In this document: piece by piece, positions 1 to 11,416 of the stretch
How positions within the stretch are numbered: position 1 is the stretch's first letter
Layout of the letters: each line of letters starts with the position of its first letter
Source of the DNA: Chamaecyparis obtusa
Lineage: Eukaryota; Streptophyta; Pinopsida; Cupressales; Cupressaceae
Reading direction: 5' to 3'
Assembly (NCBI GenBank): GCA_027943335.1
Contig: BSBK01001163.1
Coordinates: 506,001-570,000 of the forward strand
DNA length: 64,000 nucleotides
Notes under the pieces: model-generated
Database searches by the model: none
The model's input: the letters and a program-made list of their open reading frames with translations, nothing else
What the model was told of the DNA's origin: nothing
Translations under genes and position numbers: made by a program

Positions 1-831
1 TACAAGCAGATGACCAAGATTGATACATCGTGTGGACCTCAACTAAGTGAGTAACTATGACTTCATCCTGAGTCATGAAAACACATCAGACACATATCCA
101 TGAAACATAAAACATCATGATAATGGTTAGATTCAAATCCTCTGGTTAGATCCATAAAACATATAAAAATAGATGGTTTTCTAATCTCATAGACATACAA
201 ATGATAACCATAAATGAGAATATCCATCATATCATCATCCACAAAATATAAATGTAAATGTATAATTCTAACCATCATAATAGAATGTCCAAGTCAGAAA
301 GTCCAAGTATCACCATAGGAGAGGTATTACATAGAAGGATTACACATGATGCATGTTTTCAATATTTTCATAATGGTACTTGTCCAAGACATCCGATTAC
401 CATGTTTTCATGATTCAACATATGCATTTTTAAAATGTTTTGAATTTTTTTAACTTTTTTAGGAGTTTTTGGAGGCATTTTATAGATGGAATGATAAGGA
501 GGATATGGATGGATGGCTCGAGCATCAAGTTAAAAACCAACGTAATAAGAGCCCATTTATAGTTATCAGTAGATGTTGGTACAACCTTATTTCATATGGG
601 TGGCCTATCTCGAGGCATGAATGAGATGGTTGCAATGGGAAGTAAATGTAGGATAATAGATGTAGTGATAGGAAGTGTTTGGATGGGATAATTGAAAGTG
701 AGTGCAATAGAGAGATGTTGTTAGGACCAACATTGGAACATCTTGTGAGGTGGGTGGATGGAGTGAGTGGGAAGTAGATGGTACATGTGGATATGATGGA
801 GGGGTTATAATACATAGTTTTACAATGTAGG
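1..831. other. Unclassified flank left of element D
   Basis: This is the sequence into which element D inserted; it joins to 9579 once D and one TSD copy are removed. The minus strand holds an open stretch at 525-815 with no family I recognise. It is AT-rich, with a T-rich tract near 430-470. It is probably an older repeat, but I see no LTR end, PBS or conserved domain. Confidence 0.4.
827..831. repeat. TSD of element D, left copy (GTAGG)
   Basis: GTAGG directly precedes the left LTR and is repeated exactly at 9574-9578 after the right LTR. Five bases is the usual duplication length for LTR retrotransposon integrases. Confidence 0.85.
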
Positions 832-1761
832 TGTACACATTAAATAGTGCAATTCTATAAGTCATTACTTCCAAGGGAATCCATGAATGGGAAACCTTGA
901 TAAAGTGACCAAGAGCTCCCTAGGCATGGATTCACAAGGATGTTGATGGTGCTCTCAGCTAGAGCTATTGAAGCATGCAACCTTGCTAGTAAACCACACA
1001 ATGGGAGATTCAAAGAGACAAGGGAAAGAATGCCATATCTTCAAGAATCAACAATGGAAATGCAATGCAAGCTATGCTACGAATGAAGATGCAAGCTAAG
1101 CTATGGAAATGAAAGTATTACAAACCCTACTAATTAAGCTATGTGAACTAATCTAGAGTATAAAAGAAACTAAGCTAGAAAGCATAAACATGAAGCTATG
1201 ATGCAAGAATGAAAGCTAAATGCATGAAGATCTCCAAAGCTCCAAAGTCTCCAAGAAATCTTGTAGCATAAGATTAGTATTCAAAGTTGGGATCCTAGGA
1301 TGAGAAAAGAGCTCTCCTTTTAAAGGAATTGAAAATGAATGGACCATGAAGATTAAGAGGCAAAAGATTTAATCAAGGATGGAGCTTGAAAAAGGAGTAA
1401 TCCATGTACACAAATATCCTCCAATGAGAAAATAAGAGTTGACTTTTGTGTCCATTTCTAGACAAAAAGACCTTTTCTTCTTTTTATAAAATAAGAATAA
1501 TGCTTTATTTGTGCAACTTAGGATAAGAGAAAAAGTGGGGGCTTTTATTTAATAAAAGGGGAGGAAATTCCTTTTAAATAAATAAAGACTTAGGATAAAA
1601 TGGTTAGCCCATGGAATATAATTGAAAATGATAAAATAGGATTTGATCAAGGAAATTGATATAATTTGAAAAATGTTGATTTTTGAAAATATTGATTCAG
1701 GGATTTGATAAATTGCTAAATGGGGACCCAAAGTCTAGGTGACCATTTTAGGGTGCATACA
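832..1761 (-). repeat. Element D 3' LTR (left)
   Basis: The 930 bp repeat begins TGTACACATT and ends GGTGCATACA. It aligns along its whole length with 8645-9573. By hand there are about 20 differences in the first 280 bp, with fewer in the remainder, so the copy is not recent. It is the 3' LTR because the polypurine tract borders its inner side on the minus strand. Confidence 0.85.
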
Positions 1762-1774
1762 TCTACCCCTCTTT
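1762..1774 (-). promoter_or_regulatory. Element D polypurine tract
   Basis: Read on the minus strand the bases are AAAGAGGGGTAGA, directly next to the LTR end. This is the expected site for priming plus-strand DNA synthesis. The related elements E and F have near-identical tracts (AAAGAGGGGC and AAGAGGGGAA) in the same position. Confidence 0.75.
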
Positions 1775-4327
1775 GACTAATGTGAGATCTATTTGGGATC
1801 ACATGTGGTCAAAGACTGGAATTGAAATGTGAGATCGATTTGGGATCAAAAAACAATCCAGACATGTGTTCGATGAATGGGAACACATCAGAACAAAGAT
1901 AAGCATAAGATGACAAATATAAGCTAAAAGACAAGACCAACATACCTATAAATAGGAGATTCTCAAGTCTCAAACAAGGTTGATTGATAAAGCTGAATCA
2001 AGGATTAAAGTTGATAGGTACTGCCCCCTCAAAATTGAAATCGAAATCAGGTAGAGGAGAAACAACAAATTGATAAACTTGATCAAGTCACTAGAAATCA
2101 TAATCGAAGATGAAAGATGATAGGATAACCATCAAGCAGTGAAAATATTTCCCAGTCTGACTAGGTTTGACTGAGAAAGATATAGGATAAAAAATGAAGG
2201 CAAACCTTAGAGAGATGAAGTGAATGAAAATGAATGAAAGACTAGAAGGTTGAAAGAGATGGGGATGAAGAAATGAAGATGCCCCAACAAAGATTGAAGG
2301 ATCAAGCCTCAAATGGTTAGCCAACTAGGTAGAAGATGAATAAAATTTGAAATGCAATTTTGACTATCAAGATGAGCTGAGATTTTTATTTCGATCCTGA
2401 AAATAGATGCAGAACATCGAAATTAGCTAGGGGTACAATTTTTGTGCAATTCCAAGATGTTTTGAAAATTGGTCAAAAAGTCAAAATACTATATAAGGGG
2501 AAAAAAGGGTTATTTTATATATGATGATAAGATTAATCCATTGTGATGATAGGAAAAGGATGTGATGTGAAAGACAAGGAGTGAAAGACATGATCGAGAA
2601 AAGGAAAGGTGAGTGCAATTGACTGACAAGTCCACAAAAGATGAAGGAGAGCTCTCTCCATATGCAAGATGCAAAACTAAACTAACATGAACCTAAAAAT
2701 GCAAGATACTATGAAAAGCGGTTTACTTGCAAGGTCAAAAAGCTTTTGGACTCTAATATTCATCATCGAGCATTATTGGTAGTGTCGCAAGATCATACAA
2801 TACACACTAGTATGACTATGTGAATCTGAATATGATTTATATCAGATAGATATGTGGGAATCCCACCTAAGCATCAAAGACATATAGGTCAAGATGACTA
2901 GTGCAGTGAGATTTCCTAAGTTTAATATGGCAAGATTATACTCGCATCGAGAGACAAGGAAAGTCAAGATGGCTATAAGTATGCCCTTGTGAAATAGTCA
3001 AGGATAATACCTTGTAGACCCTAATGTCAAGTGGAACAAGCATAAATGATAATGATAGTTAGGACCAACAAAATATACCCACAAGAAGAAAAAACAATAA
3101 AACATGTCCTCATGCCCCCAGTCTTCTAGCTCAGCATCATCAAAAACTATTAGGGAGAGAACACTCATCAAGGTAATCATCATAGACAACACACAAAGAA
3201 ATAAAGTCAAACAAGTCTCAGTGAGTCGAGTGTTTAAGTGCATGTGTGTAGGTCATAGAGTCAAACTTTGAGTGTCGCATCTGCCAGTGAGAAATATCAT
3301 ATCATGCTAGACTGCGGGTAAGATATCTGATAAGTGTTGAGAAACACTTGACACTAGGGTAGTGTTGAAAAATAGCATTTGCAAGATGTCCTAAAGACCA
3401 ACACATCCTAGAGACCAAAGATAACATAGTTATGCCCCCTAGACAAAGACAAAGACCAATTCAAAAGCAAGGCAACAAGGTCAAGGCGTGATGGAGAAAG
3501 GCTAAGTGTCAAGGACGCATGCTAAGAAACAAGGGTGCAAAGGCCTCACGTAACGCCTGTTTCCAAGTTTTCACCACATGGAGATTTTTTGATTTTTTCA
3601 ATTTTTTTAAATTTTTGCTACCAAGGCACCTGTTTCTTGGTTTTCACCAGGGCACTTTTTCTATTTTTTTGAATTTTCTGCATTTTTTTATTTTTTTGTA
3701 TTTTTTCAAGACTTTATATGCTTTTAAAGATTTTTTTAGCATCATATATGAATTTTTTTGGAATTTTTTCACGATCAATAAAAATATACCAAGGATGCCC
3801 CCAGACAGAATGGGCATCAAACTCCCAAGCAAGATAACATCACGTAGTCCCAATTTCTAGCAAGGTGGAGGAAAAGAGGGAATATCAAGCTAGTGGAAGA
3901 GATGAAAAATAAGAGAATGAAGGAGAATGAAGGAAAGAAATCCTCAATGGAAAACTCCTCAAGAGTACCCAAGCTAGGGAAAAAAAATTCATGCAAAGCA
4001 CATTTGGACAAGCAATGAAATGCCAACATAGGATAAGTCACAAAGGTGTAATGCAAAAGAAGGAAAGGATGTAGTCCAAAGGAGTTTCCATGTCAAGAGG
4101 CTTCATAGCATCATGTTTTTACTCTTTCTTATTAGATCAAGACCAAAGGGGAAAAGGATAGAGAAAGACTAGAATGAATGGAGGAAAATAAATGTGAAGG
4201 CTAAACATGAAAGGAATGAAAGCAAGATCATTGTAAGATAGCTCATAAGATAGCCAAATGTTTTTGTATAGGTCAACATTGCCAAGATCAAAGAGAGAAT
4301 ACATAATGGATGAAATATGTAGAAGAA
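1775..4327 (-). other. Element D 3' non-coding region
   Basis: This 2.5 kb between the single reading frame and the 3' LTR has no recognisable gene. The short open stretches in it are AT-rich and resemble no family. It holds the GGTTTTCACC / T-rich repeat tract at about 3552-3760, listed separately. The rest is A- and G-rich on the plus strand. Confidence 0.5.
3552..3760 (-). repeat. GGTTTTCACC / T-rich repeat tract in element D
   Basis: Two imperfect units of about 70 bp contain a GCCTGTTTCC-AAGTTTTCACC-like core (3555 and 3625), each followed by a long run of T with scattered C, A and G. On the element's own strand this reads as A-rich RNA with GGTGAAAAC cores. The same unit occurs at 43048-43345 in E and at about 32009-32160 in F, always between pol (or its equivalent) and the 3' LTR. 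Confidence 0.6.
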
Positions 4328-6229
4328 CTATGCATGATTCAAGGGTATGCATCTATGTTGATCTTGAGGAAAGATAGGAGATGGAGGGACGTAAGGACCC
4401 AAGATGGATGACAAATTAGGAGAGTTAGGAGGGGAAAGTGAAGGGACATAAGGGCCCAAGATGGAAGGAAGACATGAAGCCCTTAGTATTGGTGGAGGAG
4501 GTGCAATGATGGAAGTGGAAGATGCAAAAGGATAATCAATAAGTTCATCAACATCTATATGACAACCAAGGACATCAGCATCTTTAGAGTGAGCATTAGG
4601 ATTTGTAATAGGATCATGAACATCTTGAATAGGAGAAACTTCTTTGATAGGATTGTTCAAAGCTTGCAAAGACTTAGGAAGAGTAGAAAGTGGAAGCGAA
4701 CATGGAGTGGTAGAACAAGAAGATGGAAGACTTTGATCTTGAAAAGGAGATTTGGATAGCATAAGCGTATAATTCTTCTCTTGATTTTCAATAGGCTTAA
4801 CCTTGGAAGTAACAACACTATTTTTAATAACCTTAATGGAAGTATCATCTTTGGAAAATGCAACTGTAGTAAGGTTATTTTGATTGTCAATAAGCTCAAC
4901 AACGTAAGTAGTAGCTTGATCTTGCTTGGGGAAAGACTTAAGACATGGTGGAATGAATGAGGAAGGGTGTAGAGGATCAAAAGGACCATGAAATAGATAA
5001 GATACATCATGAAAAGAATTGGATGACATGGAGGGTTCTTAATCTTGATCTTTCTTTATGTTCTTTTCTTTATTTTTAGAGTCCTCTTGACATGGAGCCA
5101 CTTCTAAGGACAAGGAAGCATGTTGGAATTGTATGGAAGACTTTGGAAGACATGGTGAAGGACTAGCTAAAGTAGACATTATAGCATATAAGGGCTTAGG
5201 CTCTTTAGTTTTAGCATTATTGAAATTATTTACAGCCAAGTGAAGGTTAGCTTGAGTTTCTTTAAGAGGTATCCCTTGAGGATAACTATAGGGAACTACA
5301 TGAAAAGTATTAGGACTTTTGTTGGATGAAGGATTTGTGAAATATTTGGAAGACTTAGAAGCTTTAGGAAATGTATGGGTATGGGAGGAAGTAGGGGATA
5401 GAAGGGAACCATCATAAGACAAAGGTCTATCATCAAAATAATCTTTCTTGAGAGTGTAATCTTTATTTTCAGCATGAGAGTTATTAGAGGAGAGATTCTT
5501 ATAGTATTTACGCTTATAATCAACATAGTGAGCTTTCTCTTCCTCAAGTGAAGTATATGTATAATCTAGGTATTGTTCACAAAAATCATCAAAGTCTCTT
5601 TAAAAATCATAATCATATGGGTCACCATCATGATCTATCTAATGTGATGACCCATTTCCAGTAAGCACAAGCACACAACTAGGAGGACTCTTAGGAATAG
5701 AGGTGTCATAGGTATCACTACATTGTCCATCATCATAGTCATCATAGTCATCATAGATGGGTGTGTCACTCTTTGTGGAAGAGGTATCACAAGGGATATC
5801 ATATTGCTCATCATGGTATGTCTTGAGATGAGGAATAAGACTCTTGGGAGAAGTAGAAGAGGAATCAGATTGTGAAGAAGAGGAAAGTGAAGACCTAGTG
5901 GAGGAAGAAGATTTGGATAATGGGGAATGCAAATAATTTCTAGAAGAGTCATGGTAAGACTTGGAAGATGAGGAAGAATGAGAATAATTAGAAGATGAAA
6001 AATGTTTGGAAGAAGGAGGTTGTGACATAATCATGTCTATGATCCTAGCAAAGGCATCTGATTCACTCGATTTTTCTTTTATTTTTGTCATAAATTTATC
6101 ACCCATGAGATTTTTGGAGGAATAATACTCTTCAAATTGAGAAATGAGTTCAAGATCATCTATTTTCAAGAGAGGTTCCATAGCAAGATAGTTGAAATTC
6201 ATGGTTCTGGAAGAGGAGAAATCAAGCAT
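4328..6229 (-). pseudogene. Element D single ORF, unrecognised, three in-frame stops
   Basis: I do not recognise this product. One minus-strand frame runs from ATG at 6229 to 4328, 634 codons, with no frameshift and only three in-frame stops: TAG at 5639-5641, TAA near 5600 and TAA at 5039-5041. The N-terminal part (about residues 55-150) is very rich in serine. A short Asp-Asp-Tyr repeat follows near residue 165, then an Asp/Tyr/Lys-rich segment. The C-terminal end repeats the motif SILGPYVP twice. There is no zinc knuckle, DTG/DSG protease site, YVDD or integrase signature. Because the frame stays open so long, I infer a real ancestral protein, possibly a replaced or highly diverged Gag. 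A fast-evolving structural protein and a captured host gene are both possible. Confidence 0.55.
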
Positions 6230-8622
6230 GGAAGAGACAGAAGAGATAAATAGAAGAATGTAGACTAGATAATAAGAGGAAAATAATCAAGAAGACGTGA
6301 AGAGTTTAGGAAGAAGAGGGAGATGTGGAAGAAAGAAGACCAAGAGTCATTTTGTGCAATTTGATACCATTTAAATTCATTTGAATGTTGAGAAACATGT
6401 CATAGCACCTAAGATCTAACCTAGACTAACCAAGGGAGACTTGAAATAGGACACAAATCAGCTTCAAATTGTAGACAACTGTGAGGCAACAAAATAACTA
6501 TGTGTGATAGTTCTCAGAGTAATAGGGTGATACAATTTTTCAGTGTGATATTTCACAAGAAGTAGTGTGATATTTTCTAGGCAGTACATGTGATATTATC
6601 TAGGCAAGTAGTGAGATGGTTGTGCAAAAATGAAGTGTCACATGATAATTGACCAGACAATGTGTAAATCTTAGTTTTGAAGGCAATTTGGTCAAATTTA
6701 TAGTTTGGTAAGTTGAATTCCTCAATTTCAAGCACAGTACTAGTAGTAATCAAACAAGTTTTCAAATAGTAGGTGATCAAACATGTCATAAAACACTTGC
6801 ACATGGGAAAAAGAAACCTTGCCAAGACAAGCAATTGTGATATCAAAATGAAAAATTCTATGAGCACTACCGTGATGTTTAATGTTCAAGAATGTTTGCA
6901 TTGGTAGATCACAGTGAGAACACTTCAAACACTTACTATCCTAGAAGGACAAAAGGCTCAATACTTAAAAAATTGGCCCACACTTGATGCTCCATTGCCT
7001 CACAGAAAGTGGTTTCCCACAATAGATAGTGGCTTTGTCGTGGAAGTGCCAATAACACAACCAAAGGAACACAGATGGTGAGTAATCTTAGGGTGATCTA
7101 GGTTAGTCCACTAGGATCAATCCTTGCACCAAGATGTGAAGTGGAAAAATTGGGTAGCTTCTATCTATGGCTCTTTGTAAGGGTTTCCATTCGTAATACC
7201 CCCCTTGCTCCCTGAAGGGACTCCTTACCTTGCAGCAAGTAATGGACCTTACAGCCACAAGATTACCTTAAAGATTCTTGCTCAACATTTTCCTCATGGT
7301 CACAATCCCACAAGTACTCACATCAAGTGAAGACAAGTACTACATCTATCAAGGTTTTGTGTCCTTGATAGCCTTGAGTTTATAGTGGGTCGGAATAGCT
7401 GGAAAAAAGTTTGTCCCCACTTGGGTCGTTCCCCTTGATTGCTCAAGAGCAGGCCCACTAAAGGATTCTAAAAGCTAAACAAAGAGTGGATCAACCTTTG
7501 AGTTTCAAGATTTCTGTTTCACCTCAAGGGTGAAGAGCATATTCTCTTAGCTCAAAAATTTCTCCCAAACACACCAAGCAAAGGTTCAATTACCCTTTTG
7601 CCTTCAAAATCCAAAGATGGGTCAAGATTTCTGTTTCACCAAAAGGGTGAAGAGCATACTCTCCTACCACCAAAATATTCCTACGACAAGATATTAAGTG
7701 CCTATAAAAATAAACAACTAGTATATGCCACACTTAAAATGAAAGAAATTAAACAAGCACTTGATTGGTTTTTATACTTTGGGCAGCCCTGCAAGAAAGG
7801 ATTAGTAGCCCTTGTGCATTTGGAGCTTTGACAAGCATTTTTTTTGGAAAATATTCAGGTAATGAGAGCACCTACAAGAACAACTTGTTAGCCCTAGAAA
7901 GATTAGTGCATCAAAAACCAAGTACAATATAAAAAATTATCAAAAAAACTATATATAAAATTTAGGTCCACTTGGAGAAGGCATAACTTTCTTATCGTAG
8001 CTCCGAATTATGAACTGTTTGATGCATTGAAAAGGTATTCAAATAATCTTGAACTAAATTTCAAAAATAGCAATGTTCCATCCCTATTTTTGGGCACTAT
8101 TTTTGCCCAGAAATGCACCGAAGACCCTCAAAATTGCAATTTACTAAAACATATGAAATTTTGGAAAAATTAGATTTTAGTATTTTCCCAATTTAATCCT
8201 AATCAATGAATCTTTGTCCTAACACACTAAGTCAAAAAAAACAAGCAAAAAAATCCAAATCTTGTAAAGAAAGCACCAAAATCAGTCACTGCCAGGCTTG
8301 GGTGATAGTTCTATTAGAAGAAGAATCGTATGATACTTCGCAGTATACTGGTGCAATACTTTATCCCTATGCGATAGTTCATGATACCTGCATGCAACAA
8401 AGAATAAAACATTAGCATGAAAAAATCTACAAAGGTGCATGATACTTTAACTGGTAAAGTATCATACTGATATAGAAGAAATTATCGTACGACACTAGAA
8501 AACTATCACACGATAATTCTGTTAGAAAAATAGAGAGCCGAAACAGAAAGCTAAAATGAATAAAATGATGACGAAAAAAATGATGGAAATGCATAAAAAG
8601 AAGGACAAAACTAGAGTGTCCT
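6230..8622 (-). other. Element D 5' leader region
   Basis: This 2.4 kb lies between the primer site and the ORF. It has two clusters of short GTGATA-type motifs (about 6486-6610 and 8300-8520, plus-strand reading). A duplicated segment containing CAAGATTTCTGTTTCACC and GGGTGAAGAGCATA starts at 7506 and again at 7623, 117 bp apart. The leader of element E at 58216-60548 has the same GGGTGAAGAGCATA-like motif (AGAGTGAAGAGCATA) and similar motif clusters. No protein domain is visible here; small open stretches such as 7598-7831 are not supported. Confidence 0.5.
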
Positions 8623-8640
8623 GCCCCACAATGGGTGCCA
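8623..8640 (-). promoter_or_regulatory. Element D primer binding site
   Basis: Minus-strand TGGCACCCATTGTGGGGC lies four bases inside the right LTR. It starts with the TGG expected from pairing to a tRNA CCA end and matches the primer site of element E (TGGCACCCACCGTGGGAC) at most positions. From memory it resembles the site of other plant Tat-group elements. I have not assigned the tRNA. Confidence 0.75.
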
Positions 8641-8644
8641 AAAA

Positions 8645-9573
8645 TGTACACACTAAATAGTGCACTTCTCTAAGTCATTACTTCCAAGGGAATCCATGAA
8701 TGGAAAAATTAAGAAAGCAACCTAGAGCTCTCTAGGCATGGAGTCACAAGGATGTTGATGGTGCTCTCAGCTAGAGCTATTGAAGCATACAACCTTGCTA
8801 GTAAACCACACAATGGGAGATTCAAAGAGACAAGGGCAATAATATTAATATCTTCAAGAATCAACAATAGAAATGCAATGCAAGCTATTCTAAGAATGAA
8901 GATGCAAGCTAAGGTATGGAAATGAAAGTATTACAAACCCTACTAATTAAGCTATGTGAGCTAATCTAGAGCATAAAGAAAACTAAGATAGAAAGCATAA
9001 ACATGAAGCTATGATGCAAGAATGAAAGCTAAATGCATGAAGATCTCCAAAGCTCCAAAGTCTCCAAGAAATCCTACAGCATAAGATTAGTATTCAAAGT
9101 TGGGATCCTAGAATGAGAAAAGAGTTCTCTTTTTAAAAGAATTGAAAAGGAATGGACCATGGAGATTAAGAGGCAAAAGATTTAATCAAGGGTGGAGCTT
9201 GAAAGAGGAGCAATCCATGTGTACAAATATCTTCCAATGAGAAAATAAGAGTTGACTTTTGTGTCCATATGAGATAAAAAGACATTTTCTTCTTTTTATA
9301 AAATAAGAATAATGCTTTATTTGTGCAACTTAGGATAAGAGAAAAAGTGGGGGATTTTATTTAATAAAAGGGGAGGAAATTACTTTTAAATAAATAAAGA
9401 CTTTGGATAAAATGGTTAGCCCGTGGAATATAATCGAAAATGATAAAATAGGATTTGATCAAGGAAATTGATATAATTTGAAAAATGTTGATTTTTGAAA
9501 ATATTGATTCAAGGATTTGATAAATTGCTAAATGGGGGCCCAAAGTCTAGGTGACCATTTTAGGGTGCATATA
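8645..9573 (-). repeat. Element D 5' LTR (right)
   Basis: The 929 bp repeat begins TGTACACACT and ends GGTGCATATA, with the last CA mutated to TA. As the upstream LTR of a minus-strand element it should hold the promoter. GTAGG follows at 9574-9578 and matches the left TSD. Confidence 0.85.
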
Positions 9574-9578
9574 GTAGG
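9574..9578. repeat. TSD of element D, right copy (GTAGG)
   Basis: Exact copy of 827-831. Confidence 0.85.
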
Positions 9579-10184
9579 GACCCAAAATAGATTTTGGAGA
9601 TGGAGGAGAGGAACACTTAGATGGTGGATTATAAACATTGGATGCCATTATGGATATTTATTTTAGATGCATTTCACCTTTCGACTTTAGTAGCCACGTA
9701 GTTTTTCTCTTTTTCCTTGGTGGGCCTTTGCAGCCTTTGGCATGTAGTGGATTTTTTGATTGGATTTTTCTTTGCTTGACCATGTGTTTTGGAGTAAACA
9801 TGCCAATCTTTATCTTTATGCATTTTTTATTTGGCATTTGAATTAATGTGAATAACATTGGAAGGAGCATGTGAAGCTATATAAGATGGAGGAGGTATGG
9901 ATGGAATTAAAGAAGGGAGATGGGGGATGGTGTGTGCGGACATATGCCTACATTTATACTAGTTAGGAATGTAAGGGGTGTGATTTTTCTAGTGGGAAAT
10001 AGGGATATAGGATTAGTGGATGAAATATTGAGTAAGATAAGATTGGGGATGATGTTTTGGGACATAAGGGAAAAAAATGGATTTGGTATGTGGAGGATAT
10101 GTGATGGTAGATTTTGTTGGATATTGCTAATGCATTGGGGAGATTTTTGATACATTTAATATGTTTAATCACTATGTTGAGTGA
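9579..10184. other. Unclassified flank between D and A
   Basis: This is the continuation of bases 1-831, broken by D, and it ends where the LTR of A begins. On the minus strand 9658-9870 encodes a short basic stretch around NPLHAKGCKGPPRKKR. That loosely resembles basic tails of MULE/FAR1-type transposase proteins, but the match is too short to call. The plus-strand frame 9920-10150 is low-complexity and not supported as a gene. Confidence 0.35.
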
Positions 10185-11356
10185 TGTTGGAATTACTATT
10201 ATTGTCATTTTTGTTTTGTCATTGATGTCAACATATGTTTCTATGAAGATAATAGGCTAGTTATAGTGTACGAACACTGTAGGAATGTGTCAAAATGTGT
10301 AAAGTCAGTTGTGTGTATAGAAAGGTGTTGGGATCTTATATCTAAGATCTTTTGATGTAATATTTCATATTAGTTGAGTTATAGAAGATTTGGTGAAGAC
10401 TAGTTACTGGATAGTGACAGTACAAGATGACAGAGTTAGTCTCTGAGTTTTGAGAATATCACATAGGTGATGAAGATTCAACATATGTGAGCTTAAGGGA
10501 TGACATACAAGATACTAAAGAATATTTGATTGTCTATGCAAGGTATGGAAAGCTAGACACTGTCAATTGTGGCCTGTGTTTTGGAGATGACCTATTTGGA
10601 AGCCGACTTCAGAGATGTAGCCTATATTATGGATGGTGAACATGAGTTAAGGATGTCAGTCCCTAATTGTTGAATTGTAATTATTCTATACTTGTTTTAG
10701 ATACCATTTGTATCTTAGCACGAAGTTATATAATTATTTGTAATAGGAAAGCCAAATTAGTCGACCTGATTATTTATTTTGGACTAGGGTATATATGTAA
10801 GATCTTTTCTTTTGAAAAGATATATGGTGAGATTGTAATGTAAAAGAGGATCATGGAAGCTGCAAGCTTAAGTCTGCTAGATGTAGAGTAGAGGATAATT
10901 ATATACTTCATCATAACTAATCAAGCAAAGATAGTTTCTATCAGATAGTTCAAAATATTGTGTATTTCCTCATATACACTTATGTTGTGAACAATGCATT
11001 TTGAAGGTGGACATAACCTTCTTTGGGCAGTGAGCTTACCCTTCTTTTCTTGACTCCTAACAAGGTCTATCCAATAATAAGGACTATGTACTATAATGTT
11101 TCAATTAGCTCCTAACAGGGCTATATCTTCTAACAAGGATACTATACTCTTAGTACATCATTAGTAGGTATTAATTCCCATTGGGGTTTTACCTTTAACA
11201 AGGTTTCCTTGAAAACAAATATTGGGTTATTGTGTTGGCATTCATTGTGTTCATTTTATTTGACATTACTACTACTAAAATTTTAAAGTTTAATAATCTA
11301 TCACACAACTGATTCACCCCCCCCTCAGTTGTATTGGTGGACTATTATTCCTAACA
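10185..11356 (+). repeat. Element A 5' LTR
   Basis: It begins TGTTGGAATT and ends CCTAACA, a seven-base-type inverted end also found in B and C. A C-rich run followed by CTCAGTTGTATTGG near 11315-11335 matches the 3' ends of the B and C LTRs. The partner LTR is outside the window, so the left end rests on homology and the primer site only. Confidence 0.7.
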
Positions 11357-11358
11357 AT

Positions 11359-11370
11359 TGGTATTAGAGC
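11359..11370 (+). promoter_or_regulatory. Element A primer binding site
   Basis: TGGTATTAGAGC lies two bases after the LTR. It differs by one C-to-T change from TGGTATCAGAGC, the site complementary to plant initiator methionine tRNA used by many copia elements. Confidence 0.75.
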
Positions 11371-11416
11371 TACGAGTACTTAGAGAGAAATCCTCACAGT
11401 TGAGGTGATCTTGGAG

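Larger units (their letters stand above)
832..9573 (-). mobile_element. Element D: non-autonomous gypsy-type LTR retrotransposon
   Basis: Two direct LTRs of about 930 bp (832-1761 and 8645-9573) start TGTACACA and end TGCATACA (TGCATATA in the right copy). They are flanked by a perfect 5 bp duplication GTAGG. A purine tract lies inside the left LTR and a primer site inside the right LTR, both on the minus strand, so transcription runs right to left. The 6.9 kb interior has no gag, protease, reverse transcriptase or integrase motif. It has one long interrupted frame at 4328-6229. The primer site, leader motifs and the GGTTTTCACC tract at about 3552-3760 match the Tat-like elements E and F, so I infer that D is a large retrotransposon derivative mobilised by such elements. 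Confidence 0.85.

Noticed and set aside
3519..3860. Plus-strand open frame of 113 codons rich in Phe and Leu
   Set aside because: It is a translation of the T-rich repeat tract (runs of TTT), not a conserved protein.
5700..5760. Microsatellite (ATCATAGTC)n
   Set aside because: Only three imperfect units, in frame with the Asp-Asp-Tyr run of D's ORF; part of the coding sequence.
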